Assembly: GCF_947496875.1 (NCBI RefSeq)
Contig: NZ_CANMEH010000017.1
Location: 1 to 51,685 of the forward strand
Length of the DNA stretch: 51,685 bases
Origin: an uncultured Paracoccus sp.
Lineage (GTDB): Bacteria; Pseudomonadota; Alphaproteobacteria; Rhodobacterales; Rhodobacteraceae
Direction: 5' to 3'
Shown here: one piece after another, positions 7,305 to 15,229 of the stretch
Position numbering within the stretch: the stretch's first letter is position 1
Layout: each line of letters opens with the position of its first letter
Position numbers and translations under genes: made by a program
Notes under the pieces: model-generated
The model's database searches: none
What the model saw: the letters and a program-made list of their open reading frames with translations, nothing else
What the model was told of the DNA's origin: nothing

Positions 7305-7673
7305 ATGCTCAGCCATATCGTCATCTCCGTCCTGCTCTGCACGGCTTCCTGCGAACCGGCGGAAGTCCGCGTCTGGGACGGTGACTCGATCCGGCTGGGT
7401 ATGGGACAGCAGTCCGAAGCTGTTCGGATATTCAACATCGACGCTCCCGAAATGGAGGGCCGCTGCATCCATGAAACCGACCTTGCCCGGCAAGCGAAGA
7501 TCAGGCTGGCGGAAATCCTGCAAGGTCGGCGGGTCGAAATCCTGCGTCAGGGGACCGACCGCTATGGCCGGACCCTGGCGGCGATACGCGTCGAAGGCCG
7601 CGATGTCGGCGATATTCTCGTCGATGAAGGGCTGGCGAGAACCTGGGCCGGGCGGCGTGAGCCCTGGTGCTGA
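7305..7673 (+). CDS. Thermonuclease (SNase-like) family protein with export signal
   Basis: 122 aa. It has a staphylococcal-nuclease-like OB fold: VRVWDGDSIRLG (strand with the metal-binding Asp), RIFNIDAPE, and DRYGRTLAAIRVEGRDV then LVDEGLAR. The N-terminus (MLSHIVISVLLCTASC) looks like a signal sequence, possibly a lipoprotein signal ending at Cys 16, so the enzyme probably acts outside the cytoplasm. Length is typical of the short bacterial family. Such genes are common cargo of conjugative elements; the role there is not established. A 12-bp perfect hairpin begins six bases after the stop. Confidence 0.85.
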   Translation: MLSHIVISVLLCTASCEPAEVRVWDGDSIRLGMGQQSEAVRIFNIDAPEMEGRCIHETDLARQAKIRLAEILQGRRVEILRQGTDRYGRTLAAIRVEGRDVGDILVDEGLARTWAGRREPWC

Positions 7674-7678
7674 TCGCC

Positions 7679-7708
7679 GGATCGTCCCGCCGAGGTGCGG
7701 GACGATCC
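7679..7708. terminator. 12-bp perfect hairpin after the thermonuclease gene
   Basis: GGATCGTCCCGC (7679-7690), loop CGAGGT, GCGGGACGATCC (7697-7708). There is no T-run. Strength and position suggest transcription termination or 3'-end protection. Confidence 0.55.
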
Positions 7709-7746
7709 ACCGTCGGGACGGGAGAGTAAGAGTGCGGGCCGGTTGG

Positions 7747-7794
7747 CCGTGACGGATTGTGAGGCGGGAGAGGGGCTTCCGCCGTCCGTCGCGG
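7747..7794 (+). promoter_or_regulatory. Two-stem structured leader of the 7805 gene (leader class I, copy C)
   Basis: P1 pairs CCGTGACGGA (7747-7756) with TCCGTCGCGG (7785-7794). Its innermost pair is A-T where the ardC leader has G-C, a compensatory change. P2 pairs GGCGGGAG with CTTCCGCC around the loop AGGGG. GGAG overlaps the end of P1 and the ATG is at 7805. Upstream, GTGCGGGCCGGTTGGCCG also resembles the sequence before the ardC leader. Confidence 0.6.
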
Positions 7795-7804
7795 AGCATT
7801 CCCC

Positions 7805-8362
7805 ATGAGCCTTTCCCACCACACCACTTTCGCCTCGATCGGCGAAATTGTCGCGCGACAGATCCTGCCCCGGCTGCGTCATGCCCAGAAGCTGCCGCTG
7901 CGCATCTCCTGCATCGGTATCGCCAGCGATGACGAAAGCGATGACGTCGGCGGCTTCGACCGCACGCTCGTCATCGGCCAGTGCCAATCCCCCGAAGAGG
8001 CGCTGATCATCGCCAGCCAGCGCGTTGCGCGCGGTGATTTCCGCGTTGGACAGGGCGATGCGCTGCGCTTTCGCCCCCGCGTCATGGTCATTCAGGACAA
8101 CGAACTGGGCCTTGTCCTTGCCGGTGAGGTCCGGGCCGGGATCGTGCTCTGGCAGCATCCGGTCGCCTCCGACGCCGAGGCTCGCCGCACCGTCACGGAG
8201 GCCAGCCGTCTGCGGGGCATGGCCTTCACGGCATCCGGGCGCGGCGATGCGGTATCGGCTCGTGATCTCCGCCACCGCGCCAGCCTGCTCGAGGCGCGGC
8301 TGGTCGATCCCTTCTGGCGCGAGACGACTGCCGATCTGCTGCGGCTGCCACAAGCTGCCTGA
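7805..8362 (+). CDS. Conserved hypothetical protein, 185 aa
   Basis: It carries a class I leader like ardC and parB, which suggests shared control. The N-terminus (FASIGEIVARQILPRLRHA) is helical, then beta-rich segments (LPLRISCIGIASDDES, RPRVMVIQDNELGLVLAGEV) and an Arg-rich helical end. No signal peptide, membrane segment or known catalytic motif. I do not recognise a family name. It ends 24 bases before the hairpin cassette of the next gene. Confidence 0.65.
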   Translation: MSLSHHTTFASIGEIVARQILPRLRHAQKLPLRISCIGIASDDESDDVGGFDRTLVIGQCQSPEEALIIASQRVARGDFRVGQGDALRFRPRVMVIQDNELGLVLAGEVRAGIVLWQHPVASDAEARRTVTEASRLRGMAFTASGRGDAVSARDLRHRASLLEARLVDPFWRETTADLLRLPQAA

Positions 8363-8386
8363 CCTGTCGCCCCTTTCCATCCACTA

Positions 8387-8422
8387 GGCCCGGCCCCGCG
8401 CCGGGCCTTCTCGTTTCAGGAG
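8387..8422 (+). promoter_or_regulatory. GC hairpin plus TCGTTTCAGGAG cassette, copy 3
   Basis: GGCCCGGC (8387-8394), loop CCCGC, GCCGGGCC (8400-8407), then TTCTCGTTTCAGGAG before the ATG at 8429. The stem is identical to copy 1 while the loop differs. Confidence 0.55.
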
Positions 8423-8428
8423 CCTGAC

Positions 8429-8845
8429 ATGGCCGACTACTTCACCCATTTCTCCTGCCTGCTCGACGTGGGCAGCCCCGAGAACGCCGCCCGCGCGCTT
8501 GATCTCTACAACGCGCTGGCGCGCGAAAACGCCGCCGAAGATCCGCCCTCGGACGGCTTCATGCTTTCGATCCAGCCCGAACATGGCGGCACCCAGCTCT
8601 GGATGCGCGATGACGGCACCGGCGATCCCGAGCATGTCATCCAGTTCGTCAAACGCTGTGCCGCCGCGTTCGGCCTGACCGGGCTATGGGGGATGCAATA
8701 CGCCAATACCTGCTCACGTCCGAGAATCGACGGGTTCGGGGGCGGCGCGCATGTCCTCGACCTCGCCACCGGCGAGACGGTGGACTGGATCTACAACGAC
8801 GGTTGGCTTTCCACCGTTCTGGACGGGGGCGACCCCAATGCCTGA
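8429..8845 (+). CDS. Conserved hypothetical protein, 138 aa
   Basis: Acidic soluble protein beginning MADYFTHFSCLLDVGS, with GTQLWMRDDGTGDPEHVIQF and a C-terminal Gly-rich GFGGGAHVLDLATGETVDWI. The fold looks alpha/beta; no known catalytic motif. AGGAG lies nine bases upstream of the start. It overlaps the next gene by eight bases. The family is common in this type of element but I know no function for it. Confidence 0.7.
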   Translation: MADYFTHFSCLLDVGSPENAARALDLYNALARENAAEDPPSDGFMLSIQPEHGGTQLWMRDDGTGDPEHVIQFVKRCAAAFGLTGLWGMQYANTCSRPRIDGFGGGAHVLDLATGETVDWIYNDGWLSTVLDGGDPNA

Positions 8846-9482
8846 CGTCATCGAAACCACGGTCTATCGGCTCGACGAGCTTTCCGAAGCCGCGAAAGAC
8901 AATGCCCGCGCCTGGTATCGCGAGGGCGGCTTCGACTACGATTGGTACGATGCCGTCTATGAGGATTTCCGGCGGATCGCGGACATCCTCGGCATCCGCA
9001 TCAAGAGCCGCACCGTCCGCCTCATGGGCGGCGGCGTGCGACAAGAGCCTTGCATCTGGTTTACGGGCTTCTGGTCGCAGGGCGATGGCGCCGCGTTCGA
9101 AGGCCACTATTCCTATCGCAAAGGCACGGCGGCGGAAATCCGTACCTATGCGCCGAAGGATGTGGAGCTGCACCGCATCGCGGATGCCCTGCACCAGGCG
9201 CAACGCCGCAACTTCTACCAGTTGACCGCCGAGGCGACCCATCGGGGGCGATACTATCACGAATACTGCATGGCGATCTCGGTCACCCGCGACAGCCCGA
9301 CCTGGCAGGACATGACCGCCGATGCCGAGGAGACCGTCATGGAGGCATTGCGCGATCTCTCCCGTTGGCTTTATCGCCAGCTTGAGCGCGAATACGACTA
9401 CCTGACTTCGGATGAGGCGGTCGATGAGGCCATCGTTGCCAACGAATACAGCTTCACAGTTGATGGAAAGCGCTTCGGCTGA
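8838..9482 (+). CDS. Conserved hypothetical protein, 214 aa (sometimes labelled antitoxin-like)
   Basis: ATG 8838 overlaps the preceding stop. The protein starts MPDVIETTVYRLDELSEAAK and has WYREGGFDYDWYDAVYEDF, an aromatic-rich acidic segment, then RRNFYQLTAEATHRGRYYHE and a helical C-terminus. I recall homologues annotated as antitoxin of a toxin-antitoxin stability system, but nothing here shows a toxin partner on the same strand. The Phd/VapC pair that follows is on the other strand and separate. Function open. Confidence 0.7.
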   Translation: MPDVIETTVYRLDELSEAAKDNARAWYREGGFDYDWYDAVYEDFRRIADILGIRIKSRTVRLMGGGVRQEPCIWFTGFWSQGDGAAFEGHYSYRKGTAAEIRTYAPKDVELHRIADALHQAQRRNFYQLTAEATHRGRYYHEYCMAISVTRDSPTWQDMTADAEETVMEALRDLSRWLYRQLEREYDYLTSDEAVDEAIVANEYSFTVDGKRFG

Positions 9483-9499
9483 AACCCTTCTGCGCTGCC

Positions 9500-9883
9500 T
9501 CACAGAACCGACAGCAGGTCCGTCCGTGAGAAGTCGTCGCCGACGAAGAGCAACGGGCAGCCGCGTTCGCTGGCGACCTCATAGGCGAAGCAATCCCCGT
9601 AGTTGAGTCCGGCGGGATGAACGCCCTTGCCCCAGCGGGCATAGGCTTCGGCGATCCTGCGTGCCGAGGCTTCAGTGACGGAGACCACCTCGAACCCAAG
9701 GCCCTCGACCAGGGCGGCGATCTCTTCACCGACATTGCGCCGCCCGGCGACGATCAGCGCCTCGGCCACTGTTCCGGCCGAGATCAGCAGGCCGTCTGCC
9801 GCCTCGATCGCCACCATGCAGGTCTCGGCCTGCGGCTCGTCCAGCACGATGGCCATCAGCGCCGAGGTATCGACGGCGATCAT
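9500..9883 (-). CDS. vapC: VapC-type toxin (PIN-domain ribonuclease)
   Basis: 127 aa. PIN-domain acidic residues are in place: D5 in MIAVDTSALMAIVLDEP, E41 in TVAEALIVAG, D97 in GLNYGDCFAYEVA, and D116/D117 in LLFVGDDFSRTD. VapC toxins cleave RNA, usually initiator tRNA or rRNA. It starts within the antitoxin stop (ATGA overlap), the usual antitoxin-then-toxin order. The pair lies antisense to the surrounding array and converges on the 8838 gene. It probably stabilises the element by post-segregational killing. Confidence 0.9.
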   Translation of the reverse strand: MIAVDTSALMAIVLDEPQAETCMVAIEAADGLLISAGTVAEALIVAGRRNVGEEIAALVEGLGFEVVSVTEASARRIAEAYARWGKGVHPAGLNYGDCFAYEVASERGCPLLFVGDDFSRTDLLSVL

Positions 9884-10137
9884 GCCGGCATCCCGTCATC
9901 CCCGTAGAGGAAATCCTGGCTGCGCGCGGCAGCCGCGCCGGGCAATGCCTTGCCCCGCGCCGTGGCCCGGACCCGCTCCATCAGCGCGCGCCGGCCTTTC
10001 GGGGTCGCCACCACGGCAACCGGCACGAGGCGGGCGACCTCGTGGCCCCGCCGCGTCAGGATCACCTCGTCGCCGGCTTCGGCCCGCTTCACCAGTTCGG
10101 TGAGCTGCCCCTTCGCCTCGGTGACAGAAACCCTCAT
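9880..10137 (-). CDS. Phd/YefM-family antitoxin of the VapC pair
   Basis: 85 aa. The N-terminal MRVSVTEAKGQLTELVKRAEAGDEVILTRRG is typical of Phd/YefM DNA-binding antitoxins. The C-terminal Ala/Arg-rich tail is the expected toxin-binding part. It would neutralise the PIN toxin and repress its own promoter. Two direct repeats of ATGGTCCA lie 40-60 bases upstream of the start and are a candidate operator. Confidence 0.88.
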   Translation of the reverse strand: MRVSVTEAKGQLTELVKRAEAGDEVILTRRGHEVARLVPVAVVATPKGRRALMERVRATARGKALPGAAAARSQDFLYGDDGMPA

Positions 10138-10176
10138 CGCATATCACTCCAGATGTTCTCCGCTATTCTGCACAAG

Positions 10177-10196
10177 ATGGTCCAGATAATGGTCCA
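10177..10196 (-). promoter_or_regulatory. Candidate operator of the toxin-antitoxin pair
   Basis: Direct repeat ATGGTCCA at 10177-10184 and 10189-10196, twelve bases apart, upstream of the antitoxin start at 10137. Autoregulation by Phd-type antitoxins is the rule; the assignment rests on position and repetition only. Confidence 0.35.
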
Positions 10197-10252
10197 CTTC
10201 AAGCCCCCAGAGCGAAAGGAGGGCCGGGAACAGGTGCCCCCGGACGGGTTGA

Positions 10253-10292
10253 GAGAGGGTCGTCCGGCAGGTGCCCCTTTCCCTCTCGGAGA
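10253..10292 (+). promoter_or_regulatory. Shine-Dalgarno-abutting hairpin of the ardB/klcA gene (leader class II)
   Basis: GAGAGGG (10253-10259) pairs with CCCTCTC (10281-10287) and GGAGA follows at once. A competing stem CCGGACG/CGTCCGG uses the region before and inside the loop, so two alternative folds are possible. Confidence 0.4.
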
Positions 10293-10298
10293 CCGATC

Positions 10299-10721
10299 AT
10301 GGCTTTGCCCGAACTTGCTTCCCAATCCGCAATCCGCGTCCCCGACGAGCGCCGCATGGACTTCCTGCCGCGCCTTTTTGGCCGGCGCCTGCTCATCATC
10401 GGCGAGCATACCGTCTTTCGCTTCATGGAGATACTCAGCCCCGGCGATTACAGCGGCGGGCTCTGGGATTTCTACGAACGCGCCGGCCAGCCGCTCTATC
10501 TCGCGCCGACCTCAAAGCCCCGTTGCCGCCTGTTCTGCGAAGGCAACGGCTTCGAGGGCGAGGTCTCAAGCGATGCCGCCGGGATCATCGCCACGCTCTT
10601 CGCCTTCTCGCATCTTTCCTTCCGCTACGATGACGACGAACTCGCCGAGGGCTATGGTCGCCTCTACGAGCATGCCGCCGATCACGCGGAGGCGGCGGCG
10701 ATTTTCCAGGCCATCGACTGA
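10299..10721 (+). CDS. klcA: ArdB/KlcA-family antirestriction protein
   Basis: 140 aa, the usual length. The family signature is clear: DFLPRLFGRRLLIIGEHTVF, SPGDYSGGLWDFYE, then LYLAP and GFEGEVSSDAAGIIATLFAF. ArdB/KlcA proteins block type I restriction without mimicking DNA and protect plasmids on entry. ATG 10299 lies behind a hairpin that ends at the Shine-Dalgarno. Monocistronic layout is suggested by the strong terminator six bases past the stop. Confidence 0.9.
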   Translation: MALPELASQSAIRVPDERRMDFLPRLFGRRLLIIGEHTVFRFMEILSPGDYSGGLWDFYERAGQPLYLAPTSKPRCRLFCEGNGFEGEVSSDAAGIIATLFAFSHLSFRYDDDELAEGYGRLYEHAADHAEAAAIFQAID

Positions 10722-10726
10722 AACCC

Positions 10727-10758
10727 ACAAGCGCCCAGCCTGACGGTCGGGCGCTTGT
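10727..10758 (+). terminator. Rho-independent-like terminator after klcA
   Basis: ACAAGCGCCC (10727-10736) pairs with GGGCGCTTGT (10749-10758), twelve-base loop, followed by TTCAT. The flanking AAAC/GTTT-like bases extend the stem. Confidence 0.7.
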
Positions 10759-10830
10759 TTCATGCCTGCTTTCGCCACGGCTTCAGAGCGAGAGATGGGC
10801 CGGAAGGGGTTTGAGCCGGTGCGGTCGAGA

Positions 10831-10867
10831 GAGAGCGCTGCCCGGCTTGATCCTGACTTGCTCTCCC
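10831..10867 (+). promoter_or_regulatory. Hairpin in the leader of the methylase-helicase gene (leader class II)
   Basis: GAGAGC (10831-10836) can pair with GCTCTC (10860-10865), next to GAGGA before the ATG at 10880. An alternative stem AGCCGG/CCGGCT lies across the loop. The stems are shorter than in the other class II leaders. Confidence 0.3.
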
Positions 10868-10879
10868 GAGGAATCCCCG

Positions 10880-13800
10880 ATGAACATGATTTCCGCATCC
10901 GCGGCGGCATCCGCCACCGCGCCGCTTCCGTTCGACCATGACGCTGAGACCGCGGCCTGCGTTTTCACCGCTGCCGGTCTGCTGCTGCCGCATCTGGAAC
11001 GCGGTCAGCGTGTCGACGCCGCCACGCTGCGCGGCGCCATGGAGGCCGCCTTCGGCACGTCCGATGCCACCGGCGCTTGGGACTGGAAGACCGCCTATGA
11101 TGCCTGCGAGGCGGCGACCGTCCTCTTCCTGCGCAAATACGGCAATGCACTTTTCCGCAAAGCCGGGTCTCCGTCGGCAATCCTGCCGCAGCTTACGAAA
11201 ATTGCCGGGCTCCTGCCGACCCACACCCGGCGTTCCGAGGAAGCGCAGACCTTCCAGCAGTTCTCCACCCCGATCCCTCTCGGCTTCGCTGCGGTGACGG
11301 CGGCGGCGATCACGCACGCCGACCGCGTGCTGGAGCCCTCGGCCGGCACCGGGCTCCTCGCCATCCTGGCCGAGATCGCCGGCGGTGCGCTGCTCGTCAA
11401 CGAACTGGCCGAGGTCCGCGCCGGCCTGCTTTCCTCCCTCTTTCCGGCCCTGTCCGTCACCCGCTTCGACGCCGCCCAGATCGACGATCATCTCGATCCC
11501 GGCCTGATCCCGACAGTGGTGCTGATGAACCCGCCGTTCTCGGTCATGGCCCATGTCGAGGGCCGCGTGGCTGATGCCGCCTTCCGCCATGTCGCCTCGA
11601 CGCTGGCGCGCCTTGCGCCCGGCGGGCGGCTCGTCACCATCACCGGCGCGAGCTTCGCCCCCGACAATCCGGCCTGGACGGCTAACTGGAAACGGCTGCA
11701 GGAGCGCGGCCGCGTGGTCTTCTCGGCCGTCATCGATGGATCGGTCTATGCCAAGCACGGCACCACCATCGACACGCGGCTGACCGTCATCGACAAGCTG
11801 CCCGCCGAAGACCCGGCGGTGTTCCCGGCAGCGCCCGGTGTGGCGTCGGATGTTGCCACCCTGATGGGCTGGCTGGCGGAGCAGCTTCCGGCCAGGCTTC
11901 CCGTCGATCCCGGCCTGGCCGTGCCGGTGGCACGACCGACCGCGCCGCGCACCGTGCGCGGCTATGTCAACCGCGCCGCGCGATCCGCGCCCGACGCGCC
12001 CCTTGCGGAACCGGAGGCCGTGCCGGTCGCCTACGAGATCGTGGATTGGGAACCGGCCGAGGGCGGCCGCCTCTCCGACGCGATCTACGAGGAATACGGT
12101 CTTCAGACCATCCGCATCGCCGGGGCGCAGGCGCATCCGACCCAGCTCGTGCAGTCGGCCTCGATGGCGAGCATCGCGCCGCCGAAGCCGAGCTATCGTC
12201 CGGTGCTGCCCAAAGACATTCTCGGCAGGCTGTCCGAGGCGCAGTTGGAGACGGTGATCTATGCCGGCGAGGCCCATATGGGATTCCTCGCCGGGGCTTG
12301 GACGGTGGACGACACGCTCGACAATCTTGCTGCCACGCCGGAGGACGCCAAGGGCGCCGTCCGCTTCCGCCAAGGGTTCATGGTCGGCGATGGCACCGGC
12401 GTCGGCAAGGGCCGGGAATCCGCAGCGATCATCCTCGACAACTGGATGCAGGGGCGGCGCAAGGCGGTCTGGATCTCGAAGTCCGACAAGCTGCTGGAGG
12501 ATGCGCAGCGCGACTGGTCGGCGCTTGGCATGGAGCGGCTGCTGGTCACGCCGCTGTCGCGATTCCCGCAAGGCGCAAAGATCACCCTGAACGAAGGCAT
12601 CCTATTTCTAACCTATGCCACGCTGCGCTCCGACGACCGCGGAGAAAGGATTTCCAGGGTCAGGCAGATCGTCGAATGGTTGGGTTCCGACTTCGATGGA
12701 GTGGTGATTTTCGACGAGGCGCACGCAATGGCCAATGCCGCAGGAGGCAAGGGAGAACGCGGCGATGTCGCCGCCAGCCAGCAGGGCCGTGCCGGGCTGC
12801 GCCTCCAGCACGCCCTGCCGCAGGCCCGCGTGGTCTATGTCTCGGCCACCGGCGCCACCACCGTCCACAATCTCGCCTATGCGCAGCGGCTCGGTCTCTG
12901 GGGCGGCGAGGATTTCCCATTCTCGACCAGGGCGGAGTTCGTCGAGGCGATCGAGGCCGGCGGCGTCGCGGCGATGGAGGTGCTGGCGCGCGACCTGCGG
13001 GCGCTTGGCCTCTACACCGCCCGCTCGCTGTCCTTCAAAGGCGTGGAATACGAGTTGCTCGACCACGAACTGACCCCTGAACAGGTCCGCATCTACGACA
13101 GCTATGCCGATGCCTTCGCCATCATCCATAACAATCTCGATGCGGCGATGCAGGCCGCCAACATCACCGGCGGCGAGGGCGGGTCCGGCACGCTGAACCG
13201 GCAGGCCAAGTCCGCCGCCCGCTCGGCCTTTGAGAGCGCCAAGCAGAGGTTCTTCGGGCACCTGTTGACGTCGATGAAAACCCCGACGCTGATCCGGTCC
13301 ATCACGGCCGATCTGGAAGCGGGACATTCTTCCGTCATCCAGATCGTCTCGACCGGCGAGGCGCTGATGGAACGGCGGCTGGCAGAGATCCCCACCGAGG
13401 AATGGGGCGATCTGAAAATGGACCTGTCGCCGCGCGAATATGTCCTAGATTACCTTGCCCATTCCTTCCCGGTCCAACTCTACGAGCCGTTCACCGACAG
13501 CGAGGGCAATCTGTCCTCGCGCCCGGTCTATCGTGATGGCCAGCCGGTCGAGAGCCGCGAGGCCGCGGCCCGGCGCGACGAGATGATCGCAAGCCTCGCC
13601 AGCCTGCCGCCGGTTCCCGGCGCGCTCGACCAGATCATCCAGTATTTCGGGACCGACACGGTGGCCGAGGTCACGGGTCGTTCGCGCCGTATCGTCCGCA
13701 AACGCAGCGTCACCATCGACCGGCTCGTCGTGGAAAGCCGCGCCGGTTCGGCCAACCTGGCCGAGACGCAAGCCTTCATGGACGATCAGAAGCGCGTGCT

Positions 13801-15229
13801 GGTCTTTTCCGATGCGGGCGGCACGGGCCGGTCGTATCACGCCGAACTGTCGGCGAAGAATACCCGGCTGCGTGTCCACTATCTCCTCGAAGCCGGGTGG
13901 AAGGCGGACGCCGCCATCCAGGGCCTCGGCCGCACGCATCGCACCAACCAGGCACAGCCGCCACTGTTCCGACCGATCTCGACCAATGTGAAGGCCGAGA
14001 AGCGCTTCCTCTCGACCATCGCCCGCCGTCTTGACACGCTGGGCGCGATTACGCGCGGCCAGCGCCAGACCGGTGGTCAGGGCCTGTTCCGCCCGGAAGA
14101 TAACCTGGAATCGCATTACGCCCGTGACGCGCTGCGCCAGCTTTATCTCCTGCTGGTGCGCGGCAAGGTCGACGGCTGCTCACTGGAGCGGTTCGAGGCT
14201 GCCACCGGGTTGAAGCTGATGGATGCGAACGGCATCAAGGACAATTTGCCGGCCATCACCACCTTCCTCAACCGGCTGCTGGCGCTGACCATCGAGCTTC
14301 AGGGCATCCTCTTCACCGCCTTCGAACAACTTCTGACCGCCCGCATCGAGGGCGCCATCGCCTCCGGCACCTATGACGCCGGGCTGGAGACCCTGCGCGC
14401 CGAGAGCTTCGTAGTGACGGATCGGCAGGTGATCTACACGCACCCGCGCACCGGGGCCGAGACCAGCCTGCTGACCATCACCGAACGCAGGCGCAACCGC
14501 CCGGTGACGCTCGACGCCGCGCTGGCGGAACTCGACGATCCCCGCGCCAGGCTGCTGATCAACGAGCGCTCAGGCCGGGCAGCGGTGCAGATCCCCACCA
14601 CCAGCGTGATGTTGGACGATGGCGAGATCGAGCGCCGCGTCCGGCTGATCCGGCCGATGGAAGCGCAGAACGTCCAGGTCAGGATGATGCGCGAGACCCA
14701 TTGGGTCGAAGCCGACAGGGATGCCTTCGCATCGGCCTGGGAAGCCGAAGTCGCGGAGGTGCCGGAGTTCGCCGAGTCCACCTTGCACATGGTGACGGGC
14801 CTGCTGCTACCGATCTGGAAGCGGCTGCCGAACGACTCCACTCGCGTCTATCGGCTTCAGTCTGACGCCGGCGAGCGCATCATCGGCCGCAAGGTCTCCC
14901 CGGCTTGGGCGGCCAATGCGACCGAGACCGGCATCACCTCGGTCTCGCCGGACGATGCCTTCGCGGCGCTGCTGGAAAGTCGGATCATCCTCGATCTCGC
15001 TGAGGGCCTCCAGCTTCGCCGGGTCCGGGTCATGGGGGCAAACCGGATCGAGCTGTCGGGTTTCACCGACACCATGCGCCAGCGCCTCACGGCCTATGGG
15101 CTGTTCCACGAGATCATCTCCTGGAAGCTGCGCATGTTCGTGCCGGTCGATGCCAGCGGTCCGGCGATCCTCGGGAAGCTCTTCGACCGCTGGCCGGTCG
15201 AGCGCATCGGCGAGCGGGAGGCAGCCTGA
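10880..15229 (+). CDS. Methyltransferase-Strawberry-notch helicase fusion protein
   Basis: 1449 aa. The N-terminal domain has a SAM-binding motif PSAGTG (residues 153-158) and the adenine-methylase motif NPPFS (217-221). The centre is a superfamily 2 helicase of the Strawberry-notch type: GDGTGVGKG near residue 503, DEAH near 611 and SATGAT after it. The C-terminal helicase half has QGLGRTHRTNQ near 1013, then a long helical tail. Such proteins are hallmarks of large conjugative elements and phages, where they are thought to modify and remodel invading DNA. ATG 10880 follows GAGGAATCCCCG; the open frame further upstream crosses the leader. The stop overlaps the start of the Toprim gene. Confidence 0.9.
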   Translation: MNMISASAAASATAPLPFDHDAETAACVFTAAGLLLPHLERGQRVDAATLRGAMEAAFGTSDATGAWDWKTAYDACEAATVLFLRKYGNALFRKAGSPSAILPQLTKIAGLLPTHTRRSEEAQTFQQFSTPIPLGFAAVTAAAITHADRVLEPSAGTGLLAILAEIAGGALLVNELAEVRAGLLSSLFPALSVTRFDAAQIDDHLDPGLIPTVVLMNPPFSVMAHVEGRVADAAFRHVASTLARLAPGGRLVTITGASFAPDNPAWTANWKRLQERGRVVFSAVIDGSVYAKHGTTIDTRLTVIDKLPAEDPAVFPAAPGVASDVATLMGWLAEQLPARLPVDPGLAVPVARPTAPRTVRGYVNRAARSAPDAPLAEPEAVPVAYEIVDWEPAEGGRLSDAIYEEYGLQTIRIAGAQAHPTQLVQSASMASIAPPKPSYRPVLPKDILGRLSEAQLETVIYAGEAHMGFLAGAWTVDDTLDNLAATPEDAKGAVRFRQGFMVGDGTGVGKGRESAAIILDNWMQGRRKAVWISKSDKLLEDAQRDWSALGMERLLVTPLSRFPQGAKITLNEGILFLTYATLRSDDRGERISRVRQIVEWLGSDFDGVVIFDEAHAMANAAGGKGERGDVAASQQGRAGLRLQHALPQARVVYVSATGATTVHNLAYAQRLGLWGGEDFPFSTRAEFVEAIEAGGVAAMEVLARDLRALGLYTARSLSFKGVEYELLDHELTPEQVRIYDSYADAFAIIHNNLDAAMQAANITGGEGGSGTLNRQAKSAARSAFESAKQRFFGHLLTSMKTPTLIRSITADLEAGHSSVIQIVSTGEALMERRLAEIPTEEWGDLKMDLSPREYVLDYLAHSFPVQLYEPFTDSEGNLSSRPVYRDGQPVESREAAARRDEMIASLASLPPVPGALDQIIQYFGTDTVAEVTGRSRRIVRKRSVTIDRLVVESRAGSANLAETQAFMDDQKRVLVFSDAGGTGRSYHAELSAKNTRLRVHYLLEAGWKADAAIQGLGRTHRTNQAQPPLFRPISTNVKAEKRFLSTIARRLDTLGAITRGQRQTGGQGLFRPEDNLESHYARDALRQLYLLLVRGKVDGCSLERFEAATGLKLMDANGIKDNLPAITTFLNRLLALTIELQGILFTAFEQLLTARIEGAIASGTYDAGLETLRAESFVVTDRQVIYTHPRTGAETSLLTITERRRNRPVTLDAALAELDDPRARLLINERSGRAAVQIPTTSVMLDDGEIERRVRLIRPMEAQNVQVRMMRETHWVEADRDAFASAWEAEVAEVPEFAESTLHMVTGLLLPIWKRLPNDSTRVYRLQSDAGERIIGRKVSPAWAANATETGITSVSPDDAFAALLESRIILDLAEGLQLRRVRVMGANRIELSGFTDTMRQRLTAYGLFHEIISWKLRMFVPVDASGPAILGKLFDRWPVERIGEREAA

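Noticed and set aside
8838..10137. The 8838 gene as part of the toxin-antitoxin pair
   Set aside because: It is on the opposite strand and convergent with vapC, and the pair is already complete with its own Phd-type antitoxin.
10760..12571. 603-codon minus-strand frame opposite the methylase-helicase gene
   Set aside because: Shadow of the real gene; Arg/Gly/His-rich composition and no recognisable motif.
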